Part shown: piece after piece, positions 7,906 through 16,317 of the stretch
Layout of the letters: the number at the start of each line of letters is the position of its first letter
Numbering within the stretch: position 1 is the stretch's first letter
Assembly (NCBI GenBank): GCA_964495385.1
Contig: CAZBVO010000010.1
Location: 1 to 52,133, forward strand
Direction of reading: 5' to 3'
DNA length: 52,133 nt
DNA from: CAG-1138 sp964495385
GTDB lineage: Bacteria; Bacillota; Clostridia; Christensenellales; CAG-917
The notes under the pieces: generated by a model
The model's database searches: none
Seen by the model: only the letters and a program-made list of their open reading frames with translations
Told to the model about the DNA's origin: nothing
Made by a program: the position numbers and the translations under genes

Positions 7906-10305
7906 TCAATATGTCTGTTTTGCGCGCTTTGTAAACAAAACAACTGCGGCAGTGACCACGGCGCATACCGCGGCAAGAACTATTCCGATGATTTGCCCGT
8001 CGGTGAGGCCGGTTTGCAACGAGATGAATTTGGTTTTGACGTAGCCGATGCATTCGTTGCCGTCGATAGGGTTGAATCGCACGAGGGTGAATTCGCGGTT
8101 TTCGTCGTATTCTTCCAAAAGTTCGATGCGGTCGCCCTCGGTCAAAGTTTGCAGAATTTCGCTTTTTTCGTCGGACAGCGAATAGATGTTGACGGTGCTT
8201 GCAATACCGCTTGCGATGCGTCCCGAGGCCACCGGTTCGGCGATTTGAGATGCCGAGTAATCGACCACTCTCGTCCTTAAAACGTAGCCCGTGTAGGCGG
8301 TGCCGTTTAAGGTATAGCTGACTTCGTACCAATAGTGATTGCCGATATGAAAATCGGAGCCGCTGCCTATAACCGTCAGCAAAGTTTTGTTGTCAACGGA
8401 GTTTTGAATTGCGGATTCGTCGAAAAGAGGGTAGTTGTAAACTTCTCCTCCGGAGGTGTGAAGCATTTTAAGCTCGGTAAACGACGGCGTCGAATCGGTT
8501 TTTTCGGCGGTGATTTTGTCGGTTAAGACGTAGCCGAATTTGCCTTCGGAAGTCATAACGTAACTGAAGGTTTGGTCGGATAACGATTTAAACACGACGC
8601 AATCGACGCCTGCGGTCGGGGTGACCGACTCGAAATCGGACGTGTCTTTTTGCATTAAGCAAGGCAACAGGGAAGCGACGTAAACGTCGTTTGAGCCTTC
8701 AACCGGTTCCAGCGACGGTTCGGCGTAGGTTGCGGCTTGTGTTTCAAAGCCTAAATTGTCCGACACTTTTGCGACGAAGTGGCGCGAATTTGACACGACG
8801 TAAAGATTTCCGTCCGAATCGACCTCGAGGGCGGAAACTTGCCCCAATTGCAGGCGGTCGTTTTCAAGAACGGTCGAACTTACTTCAACGTATCCGTCGA
8901 GTTTGCGTTCGTACTTGGTTATGACGTGGTTTTGGTTTTCGCTCAAAACGTACAGGCTTCCTTTTGCGTCAACCACAAAATCTATGGCCGATGCGCCGTC
9001 TAACGGAAGCGATACGTCGATAGGGCCAACCGACGAGCAGCCCTTGACGGCATTGTCCGCGAGATAGTAAATTATTTTCCCGATCGGGCTTGTTTTGAAC
9101 GAGGTGCCTCCTGTGGCCGAGCCGAAATTGCCGGTGAAGGCTCCGCCGGTGAACATTTGCAAACAGCCGCTTCGCGAGTTGAATGCATACAGGCGGTTCC
9201 CGTCAGATGCGAGGCGAGTGTAGTCCTCCGAAACGGAAATAACGGTGGACGAATAGCCCTGTTCGCCGCTTGAAACGGTGTACAGTTTGCCGTTTGAAAG
9301 CACGTATAAATTGTTCGCCGACCACACAAGGTCCGAAACGGCGCCGCATTTGAGGACGTAAACGGGTTTAGAATTTCCGCGGTCAAACAGTTGAACTCTG
9401 CCGTTGCCGCTGTCCGCCACCGCGATGAGCGAACCGTACGTTGCAACGTCGGTAGGGTTTTTAAGTTTGCCTTCTTTGTTGCTGCTGCTTCCGATTTCTT
9501 TGACGGTGCCGGAAGCTTTATCGTAAAGAGAAATTGTGGTGGTTCCGTCAAGGACGTAAAGCTTGCCGTCCAAAACGTAACTGTCGGATATCGCGATGTC
9601 AAAAAGTTTGGTGCCGCTGTCTACTTGGTAAAAACCGTCGGCGCAGGCAACGTACAGCGAACCGTCATACGGCAAAAGGTCGGTTGCGTTTGCAAGAGAA
9701 AGCTGTTTTTGCTTTATGCTTTTGTCGGAAAGAGAAATGGTTGTCAGCACGCCCTCGAAAGACAACGAATAAACGTTGGCATCATCGGCGGCAACGAGTT
9801 TTGAAAACAGCGGTTTTTTGCTGTTGAAGTTTTGCGAGGTGCCGTCGGTCAAATTTATTTCGGTAATCGTGCGATAACCGTCGAAAACGTAAAGCTTGTT
9901 GCCAAACCGCCCTATGGCCGACGGAGTTTGAATTTCCGAAACAAAGGAGTCGGTAATTTCCGTGCCGGAAAGGTCATAGGCAAACAGCTTAAATTCCTCG
10001 CCTTCGACAAGCACGAAAATTTGCCCGTCGTAAAATTCGAGGTCCGTAACGGTGCCGTACTGCGCGGCGGCGGATACGTCGACGTAAACCAAACTGTCGC
10101 CCGAGACAACCACTTTTTTTGTCGCTTCGTCGTAAATGGCCAAACTCGTTTCGTCGGCGGCAATCTGAACGGGATTTTCAAGATACAGATACTCGTCGCC
10201 GTCCGGAACCGTCATTTCGAAGTTGTTTTCGGCCATGGCAGGCGTTGTGGCAAAAACCGTAACGGCCAAAATAAGCGTAAAAATAGTGGTGATAAACTTT
10301 TTCAT
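7906..10305 (-). CDS. Secreted, membrane-anchored beta-propeller/SH3-like protein, function unknown
   Basis: 799 residues. An N-terminal signal peptide (MKKFITTIFTLILAVTVFA then AMAEN, cleavage near 25) is followed by about 530 residues of repeating short strands of the type LYVxDG/IAVADSGNGRVQLFD, typical of NHL- or WD-like propeller blades. Two bacterial SH3-like segments follow (about 613-682, containing WYEVSYTLNGTAYTGYV, and about 695-760, containing GYVKTKFIS). A C-terminal transmembrane helix (about 768-790) ends in the basic tail TKRAKQTY. The protein is therefore displayed outside the membrane. SH3-like domains often bind peptidoglycan, so a wall-sensing or scaffold role is possible but not shown. 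GGAGAA precedes the ATG, and a TTGACA promoter lies upstream. It is monocistronic. Confidence 0.7.
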   Translation of the reverse strand: MKKFITTIFTLILAVTVFATTPAMAENNFEMTVPDGDEYLYLENPVQIAADETSLAIYDEATKKVVVSGDSLVYVDVSAAAQYGTVTDLEFYDGQIFVLVEGEEFKLFAYDLSGTEITDSFVSEIQTPSAIGRFGNKLYVFDGYRTITEINLTDGTSQNFNSKKPLFSKLVAADDANVYSLSFEGVLTTISLSDKSIKQKQLSLANATDLLPYDGSLYVACADGFYQVDSGTKLFDIAISDSYVLDGKLYVLDGTTTISLYDKASGTVKEIGSSSNKEGKLKNPTDVATYGSLIAVADSGNGRVQLFDRGNSKPVYVLKCGAVSDLVWSANNLYVLSNGKLYTVSSGEQGYSSTVISVSEDYTRLASDGNRLYAFNSRSGCLQMFTGGAFTGNFGSATGGTSFKTSPIGKIIYYLADNAVKGCSSVGPIDVSLPLDGASAIDFVVDAKGSLYVLSENQNHVITKYERKLDGYVEVSSTVLENDRLQLGQVSALEVDSDGNLYVVSNSRHFVAKVSDNLGFETQAATYAEPSLEPVEGSNDVYVASLLPCLMQKDTSDFESVTPTAGVDCVVFKSLSDQTFSYVMTSEGKFGYVLTDKITAEKTDSTPSFTELKMLHTSGGEVYNYPLFDESAIQNSVDNKTLLTVIGSGSDFHIGNHYWYEVSYTLNGTAYTGYVLRTRVVDYSASQIAEPVASGRIASGIASTVNIYSLSDEKSEILQTLTEGDRIELLEEYDENREFTLVRFNPIDGNECIGYVKTKFISLQTGLTDGQIIGIVLAAVCAVVTAAVVLFTKRAKQTY

Positions 10306-10337
10306 TGTTTTCTCCGCAGTGTTGAAATATATAAATA

Positions 10338-10367
10338 ATTATAAGATAATTGTTTGTCGGTTGTCAA
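10338..10367 (-). promoter_or_regulatory. Promoter of propeller/SH3 gene
   Basis: On the minus strand, -35 TTGACA (10362-10367) and -10 TATAAT (10338-10343) have 18-bp spacing. Confidence 0.75.
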
Positions 10368-10430
10368 TGTTTTTTGCATAAGCAAAAAAAGGTGCGTCGG
10401 CGGCTAATTTGTCAATTTGACTCAAAAGAC

Positions 10431-10459
10431 TTGTAAAAATTTCGGCAATGTGCTAAAAT
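10431..10459 (+). promoter_or_regulatory. Promoter of alpha-CTD/WG gene
   Basis: -35 TTGTAA (10431-10436) and -10 TAAAAT (10454-10459) have 17-bp spacing, with TGTGC before the -10. Confidence 0.55.
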
Positions 10460-10480
10460 ATAACCATTCAGGAGAAAAGT

Positions 10481-11341
10481 ATGGAACAACAACGTCATTA
10501 TCATCGTCATCATTCGCAAAAGCCGAAAGCCGCGCCCGAGGTGAAAGGGGACAAAGAAGTCTTGTCCTTGCCGATTGAAGCACTCGGACTTTCGGACAAC
10601 GTTTTGGCTCTTTTGAAAAACGGAAAAATAAACACGGTTTGCGACCTTGCGGCTCGCACCGAAAGGGATATGTACAAAATTCAGACCTTCAACAAAAAGC
10701 ATCTTGCCGAAGTGAAGGCCAAAATGAAGGAAAAATCGGTTGATTTTTTGCCGCCGCTTCCGCCTAAGGAGCCTAAACCTCAGGAATCGGCGCAACAAAC
10801 AAAATCCGAACAGCCTTCAAAAAAAGAAGCGGTCAAAAAGGAGCCTCAGACCAAATCCGACAAAAAGGATTTTTTGGCGCAACGTGGCGGCCACGGCGAA
10901 AAGGCACAACCGCAAAAACCGAAAAAGGAAGAGGCAAAACCGACTTTGCCGCTTAAACCGGAAGAATGGCGTCGAGTCAACAAAAACGGAAAGTGGGGCT
11001 TCCACGACGGTTTGAAAACGGTGATTCCGCCTCAGTTTGACGAAGTTTTTATGTTCCACGAGGGACTCGCTTCGGTTGAAGTGGGTGACAAGTTCGGCTA
11101 CGTCGGCGAAGACGGCGCATGGGTTATCGAACCCGTTTACGACTGCGCTATGAGCTTTTCGGAAGGGCTTGCATCGGTGCAGATCGGCGAAAAATGCGGA
11201 TACATCGACAAGCAAAACAATTTGGTTATTCCGTGCGTGTACGATGCGTGTACACAATTTGAAAACGGAAGGGCAAAAGTCAAACAAAACGGCGGTTGGG
11301 GAACAATCGACAAAGAAGGGAAAATCGTTTGGAGCAAATAA
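10481..11341 (+). CDS. RNA polymerase alpha-CTD-like/WG-repeat fusion protein
   Basis: 286 residues in three parts. Residues about 28-85 read as an RNA polymerase alpha C-terminal domain: LSLPIEALGLSDNVLALLKN, then INTVCDLAARTERDMYKIQT and KKHLAEVKAKM. In the polymerase subunit this helix-hairpin-helix fold binds UP-element DNA and activators. Residues about 90-160 are a Pro/Lys/Glu-rich flexible linker. Residues about 162-286 hold three WG (KWGF/FGYV/CGYI) beta-repeats. There is no signal peptide or membrane helix, so it is cytosolic. AGGAGAAAAGT precedes the ATG. The arrangement suggests a nucleic-acid- or polymerase-associated adaptor whose WG part binds a partner, but no function is established. 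A tRNA- or DNA-binding HhH role is an alternative. Confidence 0.7.
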   Translation: MEQQRHYHRHHSQKPKAAPEVKGDKEVLSLPIEALGLSDNVLALLKNGKINTVCDLAARTERDMYKIQTFNKKHLAEVKAKMKEKSVDFLPPLPPKEPKPQESAQQTKSEQPSKKEAVKKEPQTKSDKKDFLAQRGGHGEKAQPQKPKKEEAKPTLPLKPEEWRRVNKNGKWGFHDGLKTVIPPQFDEVFMFHEGLASVEVGDKFGYVGEDGAWVIEPVYDCAMSFSEGLASVQIGEKCGYIDKQNNLVIPCVYDACTQFENGRAKVKQNGGWGTIDKEGKIVWSK

Positions 11342-11383
11342 ACCAACCAAACAAAACCGAATAAAAACAAATAATAACAATGG

Positions 11384-11410
11384 AAAAACGCAGCCGATGG
11401 CTGCGTTTTT
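11384..11410. terminator. Bidirectional terminator downstream of alpha-CTD/WG gene and rpsT
   Basis: AAAAACGCAGCC/GGCTGCGTTTTT is a near-perfect palindrome with a 3-nt loop, giving T runs on both strands. Confidence 0.85.
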
Positions 11411-11427
11411 AATTTTAATTTTGCCGT

Positions 11428-11539
11428 GGTGCAACGATGCAGTCACCGCAAAACCTTTTTGCTTGTAAGAGGTGAGCCCTTACGGGCCACCGCATAAAAG
11501 GTCAGCTCATGCCGCGCAAAATCACCCGGCTCGAGCTGA
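11428..11539 (-). ncRNA. Unidentified structured RNA region (3' of rpsT)
   Basis: Between the rpsT stop and the shared terminator the minus strand contains four consecutive stems. In order they are TCAGCTC/GAGCTGA (11533-11539 with 11502-11508) with an inner GCCG/CGGC, GGTGGCCC-GTAA-GGGC-T-CACC with a GNRA tetraloop (11471-11491), GCAAAA-AGG-TTTTGC (11448-11462), and GGTG/CACC (11428-11447). The GNRA loop occurs only on the minus strand. It could be a structured rpsT 3' UTR, an sRNA processed from it, or an independent RNA. No own promoter was found and I recognise no family. Confidence 0.4.
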
Positions 11540-11553
11540 AATCGGCTGAGAAA

Positions 11554-11832
11554 TTATTTTGCAAGTTCTTTTTTCAATGCGTCCAAAGATCTGTTGAGAG
11601 TAGCAACCTTTCTGGAAGCGGTGTTTTTGTGGTAAACGCCGTCGGCTTTGGCTGCATCGATGATCGAAACGGTTTCCGGCAACAGTTTTTCTGCCAAAGC
11701 GAGATCTTTAGCGTCGATTGCGGCGTTAAATTTTTTAACGGCGTTTCTAACTCTGGTGCGCTTTGCGTTGTTGCGTGCGTTTTCGATAGCGGTTACTTCA
11801 ACTCTTTTGATTTGAGATTTAATATTTGGCAT
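11554..11832 (-). CDS. rpsT: 30S ribosomal protein S20
   Basis: 92 residues, the normal length for S20, a three-helix protein binding 16S rRNA in the body of the small subunit. The N-terminus MPNIKSQIKRVEVTAIENAR and the Lys/Arg/Ala-rich helices with NNAKRTRVRNAVKKF and NTASRKVATLNR are family hallmarks. AGGAGAATTGAA precedes the ATG. It has its own promoter (11879-11907), divergent from gpr and overlapping the short rpsT-gpr intergenic region. Monocistronic, with a structured 3' region before the terminator. Confidence 0.97.
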   Translation of the reverse strand: MPNIKSQIKRVEVTAIENARNNAKRTRVRNAVKKFNAAIDAKDLALAEKLLPETVSIIDAAKADGVYHKNTASRKVATLNRSLDALKKELAK

Positions 11833-11878
11833 TTCAATTCTCCTTAGGAATTCGCTTTAAGTTATCTTTACTCGGGTT

Positions 11879-11907
11879 ATTTTATCACGATTAGTTGTTT
11901 TTTGCAA
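11879..11907 (-). promoter_or_regulatory. Promoter of rpsT
   Basis: On the minus strand, -35 TTGCAA (11902-11907) and -10 TAAAAT (11879-11884) have 17-bp spacing. Confidence 0.65.
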
Positions 11908-11949
11908 CCAAAACAACAACGTTTTTTCAAAAATACACACAATATTTTT

Positions 11950-12843
11950 ATGAAATACACCGATTTTTTAACGGATATGGCCGTCGAGGCCGCCGAAAAT
12001 GCAAAATCATCGCTTATTCCTTACTCGGTCCAACGCTTAGAAGGCGGCATTGTAAAGACGGTCGTGAAGGTGGATACCGCCGAAAAAAGCCGCATAGTCG
12101 GCAAAAAACAGGGCATTTACGTCACTCTCGAATCGCCCGACGCCGTCGACAAAAAAACCTCCGATGCCCTGACGAAACATATGACCGCAACCGTTGTCAA
12201 ACTTGCGGCCACGGTCAAAAAGGGAATCAGAAAAGTTGTGGTGGTAGGGCTCGGAAACGACAAAATCGAGGCCGACGCCTTGGGGCCTTTGACGGTCGAA
12301 AAACTCAACGTGACGAGGCCGTATTTTAAATCGCAAAGCCCGAAGGCCGCAGGCAAAACCGAACTGTGCGCCGTGGTGCCGGGGGTGTATGCCGCTACGG
12401 GCATCGAAAGCGAAGAACTTTGTTCGGCAGTCATAAACAAGGTGTCCCCGGACATAATTATAGCAGTAGACGCATTGGCCGCCGCAAAAGCCAGGAGGCT
12501 TTACAACAGTTTTCAGCTGACCACCGCAGGGATAGTTCCCGGAAGCGGAGTGGGTGCTTCGGTCGGGGAGCTGTCGGAAAAAACCATGGGCGTGCCGGTG
12601 ATAGGTATAGGAGTGCCGCTGGCGTTGTACGCTTCGTCGATTGTTCGGGAGAGCATATTTGCATTTTCGCAAACGTCGGGTGCAAAATGCGGCGCGGCGG
12701 ATGTTTTTTCGGTTGCCGAAAGCGTTTTGGGCGCAGACAAAACCGACATTGTGGTGACTCCGAAAAACATAGGGAAAATGGTTGAAAACGCTTCGTCCGT
12801 AATTGCTTGCGCAATCAACAAAGCGTTTGGAAATAAAAGGTGA
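11950..12843 (+). CDS. gpr: GPR endopeptidase (spore germination protease)
   Basis: 297 residues. GPR degrades small acid-soluble DNA-protective proteins during spore germination and is made as an inactive zymogen in the forespore. The autocleavage region TDMAVEA (about 8-14) matches the family TDLAVEA. The two conserved acidic residues are Asp109 (in GLGNDKIEADALGP) and Asp174 (IIIAVDALAA). PGVYAATGIES is also typical. With this ATG the propeptide is only a few residues; an in-frame TTG at 11902 would lengthen it but sits on the rpsT -35 element. No Shine-Dalgarno sequence is visible before the ATG, so the mRNA may have little or no leader. A forespore sigma-G promoter is expected but I could not place one. 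murI follows after 13 bp. Confidence 0.93.
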   Translation: MKYTDFLTDMAVEAAENAKSSLIPYSVQRLEGGIVKTVVKVDTAEKSRIVGKKQGIYVTLESPDAVDKKTSDALTKHMTATVVKLAATVKKGIRKVVVVGLGNDKIEADALGPLTVEKLNVTRPYFKSQSPKAAGKTELCAVVPGVYAATGIESEELCSAVINKVSPDIIIAVDALAAAKARRLYNSFQLTTAGIVPGSGVGASVGELSEKTMGVPVIGIGVPLALYASSIVRESIFAFSQTSGAKCGAADVFSVAESVLGADKTDIVVTPKNIGKMVENASSVIACAINKAFGNKR

Positions 12844-12856
12844 GGGATTTGTCTAT

Positions 12857-13570
12857 ATGGTAAAAATCGGTGTTTTAGACAGCGGAATCGGCGGTTTAAC
12901 AACGGTTTCGTGCATTTTAAAAAAAGTGAGAAATGCGCAAATTTTGTATTATGCAGACAACGGCGCGGGCGGCTACGGTGACAAGGACAAGGACGAAATT
13001 TTTGCCTTTGTGCACAAAGGTTTGAAAAAGCTTTTTTCGTCGGGGGCCGAAATTTGCGTGGTTGCTTGCAACACTGCAACGGTTACGGTGCTTGACGACG
13101 TGCGCAAAAAATTCAGGAGGGAGATAGTTGGCACCGAACCTGCGGTGAAGCTTGCAAGGGGCAATGCCGTTGCTTTGGTTACCGAGGCCACCGCAAGAAG
13201 TTTGCGCTACAAAAAACTTGCCTCGGCGGCCGCGGTTCAAACCGTTGCGATGCCCGATTTGGCCGCCTTAATCGAAAGCGGCCCCGAGCATTTTGCCGAG
13301 GCTGTCGAACGGGTTGAAAAAGCACTTTCGGGACGGGTGTTCGACAGTTTGGTTTTGGGTTGCACGCACTACGTTTTTTTGCGGCCGTTGCTTGAAAAAC
13401 GCTTCCCGTACGTGTACATAACCGACGGAAACGAAGGCGTTGCCGCACGGACTTTAAGGCTTGTTAGGGACGAAAGCGAAAATTTTTCGGGCGAATACAG
13501 GGTGAAGTTTTTCTTTTCGGGCGAAAACCGTGTCGAGCAATACCGTAATTTGCTTGCGTGCCTTATGTAG
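12857..13570 (+). CDS. murI: Glutamate racemase
   Basis: A 237-residue cytosolic cofactor-free racemase that interconverts L- and D-glutamate for peptidoglycan. The substrate loop VLDSGIGGLT carries Asp8/Ser9. The paired catalytic cysteines are Cys71 (ACNTAT) and Cys169 (LGCTHY). GTEPA (about 92-96) is the usual GxEPA segment. The PYG of most members appears as GYG. GAGGG lies about 10 bases before the chosen ATG; an in-frame start at 12803 would overlap gpr. It is about 25-30 residues shorter than E. coli and B. subtilis enzymes, mainly at the C-terminus. It is probably cotranscribed with gpr and ends at the 13595 terminator. Coupling to gpr suggests a role at spore cortex or outgrowth, by inference. 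Confidence 0.92.
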   Translation: MVKIGVLDSGIGGLTTVSCILKKVRNAQILYYADNGAGGYGDKDKDEIFAFVHKGLKKLFSSGAEICVVACNTATVTVLDDVRKKFRREIVGTEPAVKLARGNAVALVTEATARSLRYKKLASAAAVQTVAMPDLAALIESGPEHFAEAVERVEKALSGRVFDSLVLGCTHYVFLRPLLEKRFPYVYITDGNEGVAARTLRLVRDESENFSGEYRVKFFFSGENRVEQYRNLLACLM

Positions 13571-13594
13571 GTTTTCGGTCAAAACCAACTTTAA

Positions 13595-13618
13595 AACCGC
13601 CGCGTGCGGTTGTTTTTT
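13595..13618 (+). terminator. Terminator of gpr-murI
   Basis: Hairpin AACCGC-CGCGT-GCGGTT followed by GTTTTTT. Confidence 0.75.
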
Positions 13619-13772
13619 GATTATTTCCGTTACGTTTTAAGGCTTTTCGATTGCCGAATCGGCGATATTTTTTGCGGCCTTAAAATAAAGCTTTCTTAAA
13701 CAACGGCGACGGGGCGCTTAAAGGGTGAGCAAAACAATTTGTTTTTCCGCTGTAAGGTGTTTTGAAATTTTC

Positions 13773-13801
13773 TTGACATACGCTGAATTTTATTGTAGAA
13801 T
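13773..13801 (+). promoter_or_regulatory. Promoter of EF-G-like gene
   Basis: -35 TTGACA (13773-13778) and -10 TAGAAT (13796-13801) have 17-bp spacing. The rest of 13619-13772 shows no gene. Confidence 0.75.
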
Positions 13802-13853
13802 TGTAAGGTACTTATTTATATAAGGCAGTCAAAAACAAGAAATGAGGTAATTT

Positions 13854-15908
13854 ATGAGCAAAGTTACAACAGAAAACATTCGCAACATAGCGCTTATCGG
13901 CCACGGCGGCGAAGGCAAAACCTCCCTTGCCGAAGCCATTTTGTTTAACGCAAAGTCTATTGACAGACTCGGCAAAGTTGACAACGGCAACAGCACGATG
14001 GACTTCGACCAAGAAGAAGTTGCCAGAAAAATTTCCATCAGCATGGGCATCGGCTATGCTAACTGGAAAAATCACAAAATCAACGTAATCGACACCCCGG
14101 GATTCTTCGATTTTGAGGGCGAGGTTGTCAGCGCATTGCACGTTACCGACGGCGCAATCGTGGTTACCAGTGCATCCGGCAGCATGACCGTCGGCACCGA
14201 AAAGATGCTTGAAATGGTTAAGGCTCGCCAAATTCCTACCATGTTGTTCGTCAACGGCGTCAACAAGGAAAACAGCAGCTTCGTGGACACCGTAAACGCA
14301 ATCCGCGAAAAATATCCAAACGTAGTCATCGTCGAAATGCCTATCATGGACGGTTTGAACATGGTTGGTTCCATCAACGTTCTCGAAAACAAGGCATACG
14401 ACCTTAAGGGCGCAGAAATCGAAATCCCTGCAAAATACAAAGATACCATCGAAGAAGCCAGAAACGAAATGGTTGAAATCGCTGCCGAAACCGACGACGA
14501 TCTCATGGTGAAATACTTCGACGAAGGCACCCTCAGTGCAGAAGAAGTTGCCGAAGGTATCAAAGTTGCGGTTATGACCGACAAAGCCATCATCGCATTC
14601 GGCGGAAGCGCAACCGCAAACGTTGGCGTAACCCGTCTTATGGATGCCGTTATCAAATATATGCCTAACCCGACAATGCACGACAGAAAGGCAGTTGACG
14701 GCACCGTTTTGAAGGCAAACGCAGATGCTCCTGTGGTATGCCAAGTGTTCAAAACCATCGTCGATCCGTTCTTCGGCAAATTGAACATCTTCAAAATGGT
14801 TGAAGGCACCTTGACTTCCGGCACCGCTTTGACCAACGTCACCAAGGATTCGTCCGAAAAGGCCAGCAACATGTACTTCTTGCAAGGCAAAAAGCAGGAA
14901 GGCACCGACACCGTCGTTGCAGGCGACATCGGCGCATTTGCAAAAATGGACAGCGTAACCACCGGCAACACTCTTTGCGGCGACGGTATCTCTGTCGAAA
15001 TGCCTCCTATCGTTGTTCCGGAAGCTGTTTACAGCATGGCAATTTACGCTAAAAAGACCGGCGAAGAAGACAAGATCTTTGCAGGCCTCAACAAGTTGAA
15101 GGACGAAGACATCAGCTTCGCCGTCACCAAGAACCCTGAAACCAACGAAATGTTGCTCAGCGGTATCGGCGGCCCGCACCTTGAAATCCTCAACAAAAAA
15201 CTTAAAAACAAATTCGGTTGCGAAGCAGAACTTCGCGAGCCTCGCATCGCTTATCGCGAAACCATCAGAAAGTGCGTGGAAGCCGAAGGCAAACATAAAA
15301 AACAATCGGGCGGCGCAGGTCAGTTCGGTCAGTGCTCCGTACGCTTCGAGCCGGGTGCCGAAGGCGGCGAATTTGAATTCGTTGACGCAGTAGTCGGCGG
15401 CGCAGTGCCTCGTCAATTTATCCCTGCAGTCGAAAAAGGCCTCAGAGAAGCAATCAAAAAAGGCGTTTTGGCAGGCTACCCGATGGTCAACCTCAAATGC
15501 ACCCTCTTCGACGGAAAATATCACCCGGTCGACAGTAAGGAAATCGCATTTATCACCGCTGCAAAACTCGCATACGCAGAAGGCTGCAGCAAGGCAAGCC
15601 CTTGCTTCCTCGAACCTGTTATGGAAATCAGGGTTGTTGTTCCTGACAGCTACCTCGGCGACATTATGGGCGATATGAACAAGCGTCGCGGCCGTATTCT
15701 CGGCACCGACAACGTCGGCGGCAAACAGGTCATCACGGCCGAAGCTCCGCAGGCAGAACTTGCAAAATACGCAACCGATCTCCGTTCCATGACTCAGGGA
15801 CGCGGCTACTTCACCATGAAACTTGCTCGCTACGAAGAAGTTCCTTCTTCCGAAGCAACCAAGATCATCGAAGACGCCAAGAAACGCGAAGAAGCTGAAA
15901 ACAAATAA
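13854..15908 (+). CDS. Elongation factor G-like GTPase paralogue (EF-G2 type)
   Basis: 684 residues with the EF-G domain order. The P-loop GHGGEGKTS (16-24) is intact. G3 reads DTPGFFDF (80-87), with Phe in place of the catalytic His of DTPGHVDF; this is usual in the EF-G2 branch. G4 aligns as NGVN (134-137) inside FVNGVNKENSSF where EF-G2 relatives have FVNKMDRENANF, so both the Lys and the base-specifying Asp are replaced. Domains II-V continue normally, including the GGAGQFGQ and GGAVPRQFIPAVEKG segments. Codon use is strongly biased, which suggests high expression. AATGAGG precedes the ATG. It is probably a ribosome-associated translocase paralogue with altered nucleotide handling rather than the housekeeping EF-G, which must lie elsewhere. 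Confidence 0.88.
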   Translation: MSKVTTENIRNIALIGHGGEGKTSLAEAILFNAKSIDRLGKVDNGNSTMDFDQEEVARKISISMGIGYANWKNHKINVIDTPGFFDFEGEVVSALHVTDGAIVVTSASGSMTVGTEKMLEMVKARQIPTMLFVNGVNKENSSFVDTVNAIREKYPNVVIVEMPIMDGLNMVGSINVLENKAYDLKGAEIEIPAKYKDTIEEARNEMVEIAAETDDDLMVKYFDEGTLSAEEVAEGIKVAVMTDKAIIAFGGSATANVGVTRLMDAVIKYMPNPTMHDRKAVDGTVLKANADAPVVCQVFKTIVDPFFGKLNIFKMVEGTLTSGTALTNVTKDSSEKASNMYFLQGKKQEGTDTVVAGDIGAFAKMDSVTTGNTLCGDGISVEMPPIVVPEAVYSMAIYAKKTGEEDKIFAGLNKLKDEDISFAVTKNPETNEMLLSGIGGPHLEILNKKLKNKFGCEAELREPRIAYRETIRKCVEAEGKHKKQSGGAGQFGQCSVRFEPGAEGGEFEFVDAVVGGAVPRQFIPAVEKGLREAIKKGVLAGYPMVNLKCTLFDGKYHPVDSKEIAFITAAKLAYAEGCSKASPCFLEPVMEIRVVVPDSYLGDIMGDMNKRRGRILGTDNVGGKQVITAEAPQAELAKYATDLRSMTQGRGYFTMKLARYEEVPSSEATKIIEDAKKREEAENK

Positions 15909-15930
15909 TTACCTCAACGAATATACATCG

Positions 15931-15957
15931 AAGGCCAACGGTTTACGTTGGCCTTTT
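15931..15957 (+). terminator. Terminator of EF-G-like gene
   Basis: Hairpin AAGGCCAACG/CGTTGGCCTT followed by TTTGTTTG. Confidence 0.85.
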
Positions 15958-16255
15958 TGTTTGTCAAAAATTGTTTGTCAAAAGCTTGCGCAATCGGTGC
16001 GTTTTTTATAAAACGCGGTTTATATCTGCCGATTTGTATGATAAAAATCGGTTTTGGGCAATTCGGCACGTGGTTTAAACTTTTCGGACGTGCGTTTGGG
16101 GGCAGAAGCGCAGTGCCGAATTTGTGCATAAGCGCACATATCGATACGGGCATATGGGCAGATGAGGGGCGGAGCATTTGTCAAAAAGTGCAGAGAAAAT
16201 CATATCGGCAAATGCGCATATATGAAAAAACCTTTGAAAATGTTTTGAAAAACAA
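15958..16255. other. Intergenic region, no gene recognised
   Basis: About 300 bp without a credible coding frame. It holds a 7-bp hairpin CCGATTT/AAATCGG (near 16029-16051) followed by TTTT, possibly a weak second terminator. Open frames crossing it on either strand have no ribosome site. Confidence 0.4.
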
Positions 16256-16283
16256 TTTACTTATTTTTATATTCAGGTATAAT
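16256..16283 (+). promoter_or_regulatory. Promoter of ACT/UPF0210 operon
   Basis: -10 TATAAT (16278-16283) with a weak -35 TTTACT (16256-16261) at 16-bp spacing. Confidence 0.5.
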
Positions 16284-16317
16284 ATATTTATATCAAATCT
16301 TTTTTACGGAGAATGCT

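Noticed and set aside
13812..15524. 570-codon minus-strand frame opposite the EF-G-like gene
   Set aside because: The plus strand has clear EF-G motifs, a promoter and a terminator; the minus frame has none of these.
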